From the IMG/VR virus record IMGVR_UViG_3300021960_000119, positions 1 to 49,123 of that record: a DNA stretch of 49,123 bases. One strand, written 5' to 3'. The stretch comes from a virus. Below are positions 47,935 to 49,123 of the stretch, piece by piece. Under the pieces are notes generated by a model, which was not told the origin of the DNA, searched no databases, and saw nothing but the letters and a program-made list of their open reading frames with translations. Position 1 is the first letter of the stretch. Each line of letters begins with the position of its first letter. The translations under genes were made by a program, and so were the position numbers.

Positions 47935-49123
47935 TTATGCGTAAGTAATCCAAACATCACCAACTGCACCATCTCCTGATGTAGGAGCAGCAGAATGGAT
48001 AAATGTATTTCTTAAAGCACCATCACTAGAACCAATTGTTGTAAAACCTGTAGTTGCTTTTCCTGTTAAGGTAGAAGTTCCACTTATTGTCACATTATCT
48101 GGTAATCCGATTGTTACAGTAGCATTTTCTGAACCAGAACCTGATACTTCAATCTCGTTAGTTGTACCTGAGATACCACCAACAAAATTACCTGTTGTAT
48201 CTGTACCCAATGCCACAGAGTTGGCTGCGATTGTAGCAGTCAGAGTAGCATTAGCAGAACCATCGACACTTACATTACCTGTTAAATCACCACCTAATGT
48301 AATTGTTCTTGCTGTTGTCCACGCAGCAGCAGTTCCTGATGTATTCTGATCACCTGTTGTGTTAACACCAGGAAGATCTATATTTGCACTACCATTAAAA
48401 GATACACCACCGATAGTTCTAGCAGTTTCTAGAACAGTAGCACTTGCTGCATTACCAGATGTATCCTGATCACCTGTAGTGTTAACTCCAGGCAAGTTGA
48501 TATTAGCAGTACCATCAAATGATACTCCACCAATAGTTCTTGCAGTTTCTAAAGCAGTTGCAGAGTCAGCATTACCTGTTACATCTCCTGTAACATTACC
48601 TGTTAATGCACCTTCAAAAGTTGCTGCGACCATAGTTTCTGAACCAACTGTCCATTTATCATTAGTCTCATCCCATAAGAATGTTTTTGCTGTTGAACTA
48701 CCTCTAGTGATACTCAAACCAGCATCTTCTGTTGGTGTACCTGAAGTGAAATTACTATTTAATGCGATTGTATTATCAGCAAGTGAAATTGTTTCAGAGT
48801 TAACTGTAGTTGTTGTACCAGAAACTGTAAGATTTCCAGTAACTGTTAAAGAGTCATTAACAGTAACAATACCTGTTCCATTACCACTCAATACTAAGTT
48901 AGTGTCTGAACTTCTTGATGCAAGTGAATCTGACTCTAAACCACTACCAAATGCAACTGCATTACCAGCACTGTTGGTGATTAACTCACCATCAAGCATT
49001 TGAAGTGTACCTTTTGCTTGAATGATACCTGTACCTGATGGGTTGAACTCAATGTCACCACTACCAGCAGTTTTCATTTGAAGGTTTTGGTCACTGTCAG
49101 CAGAAACAACGATTGTTCCTGAA
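47935..49123 (-). CDS. Tail-fibre-like structural protein (5' end outside window)
   Basis: At least 396 residues; the frame is open to the right edge, so an internal ATG at 49077 is not the true start. The sequence is Gly/Ser/Thr/Asn-rich and beta-structured, with phage-fibre units such as SLTVTGNLTVSGTTTTVNSE, GALTGNVTGDVTGNADSATA, ETARTIGGVSF and the C-terminal PTSGDGAVGDVWITYA. These occur in marine phage tail-fibre and similar repeat proteins. It probably contributes to host recognition. A 120-base tandem repeat is inside. Confidence 0.85.
   Translation of the reverse strand, partial: SGTIVVSADSDQNLQMKTAGSGDIEFNPSGTGIIQAKGTLQMLDGELITNSAGNAVAFGSGLESDSLASRSSDTNLVLSGNGTGIVTVNDSLTVTGNLTVSGTTTTVNSETISLADNTIALNSNFTSGTPTEDAGLSITRGSSTAKTFLWDETNDKWTVGSETMVAATFEGALTGNVTGDVTGNADSATALETARTIGGVSFDGTANINLPGVNTTGDQDTSGNAASATVLETARTIGGVSFNGSANIDLPGVNTTGDQNTSGTAAAWTTARTITLGGDLTGNVSVDGSANATLTATIAANSVALGTDTTGNFVGGISGTTNEIEVSGSGSENATVTIGLPDNVTISGTSTLTGKATTGFTTIGSSDGALRNTFIHSAAPTSGDGAVGDVWITYA
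48341..48580. repeat. 120-base tandem repeat in the fibre gene
   Basis: Two adjacent copies (48341-48460 and 48461-48580) encode ETARTIGGVSF[DN]G followed by LPGVNTTGDQ. The first copy and second copy differ by synonymous and a few non-synonymous changes, pointing to an old duplication. Confidence 0.75.

Overview
This window is part of the genome of a T4-like (straboviral-type) tailed phage, most probably a marine one. The T4 core is recognisable gene by gene from the protein sequences: gp45, gp44, gp62 and RegA (replication and translational control), gp46/gp47, UvsW and UvsY (recombination), sigma factor gp55, and gp13 to gp23 (neck, terminase, tail, portal and head), with tail-fibre genes at the right edge. 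The DNA is A+T-rich, almost everything is on the minus strand, genes overlap by 1 to 20 bases, and there are marine-phage accessory genes (CsgF/CsgG, several 2OG-Fe(II) oxygenases, a CobS/CobT-like pair, peptide deformylase, A-type Fe-S carrier). This points to a SAR11-type myophage (pelagimyophage) or a close relative; the host is an inference. I see no tRNA gene, integrase, insertion sequence or CRISPR array, and no gene-free stretch over about 180 bases.

Layout, left to right (transcription runs right to left unless stated). 1-5438: a late operon of a HesB/IscA protein, three small membrane proteins, CsgF, CsgG, a curlin-like protein, a FecR-domain protein and a second curlin-like protein, then a lipoprotein cut by the window edge. 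5526-5750: the only plus-strand gene, ending at a bidirectional terminator. 5794-10122: small membrane proteins, RegA, gp62, an SDR-like protein, gp44, gp45 and a DUF3310-like protein. 10125-15689: a MoxR/CobS-like ATPase, a CobT-like VWA protein and small partners. 15727-21564: a 2OG oxygenase, peptide deformylase, then a striking block: TET/JBP-like dioxygenase, P-loop kinase, HAD phosphatase, myo-inositol-phosphate synthase and a large unassigned protein. 21613-28565: gp46, gp47, gp55, IscU, UvsW, a prolyl-hydroxylase-like enzyme and UvsY. 28510-29871: a glycosyltransferase. 29924-43483: the structural module. 43514-49123: two more 2OG oxygenases, unknown proteins, a Pro/Gln/Tyr repeat protein and a partial tail fibre.

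Regulation can be partly read. gp55 is encoded here and T4-type late promoters (TATAAATA and close variants) stand in front of the structural and curli operons. A second promoter class has a TTTACA/TTTACG -35 box, a 17-18 base spacer and a TATNNT-like -10 box, and precedes the accessory and early genes. In four of these the -10 hexamer is followed by exactly six bases and then the start codon, which predicts leaderless mRNAs.

The most interesting part is 16826-21564. An enzyme of the family that oxidises methyl groups of DNA bases is encoded with a kinase resembling those proposed for hydroxymethyl-uracil, a phosphatase, an inositol-phosphate synthase and an uncharacterised protein. I propose a DNA base hypermodification pathway, possibly using inositol. 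The second is the curli cassette, which adds a FecR protein and three small membrane proteins to the CsgF/CsgG pore.
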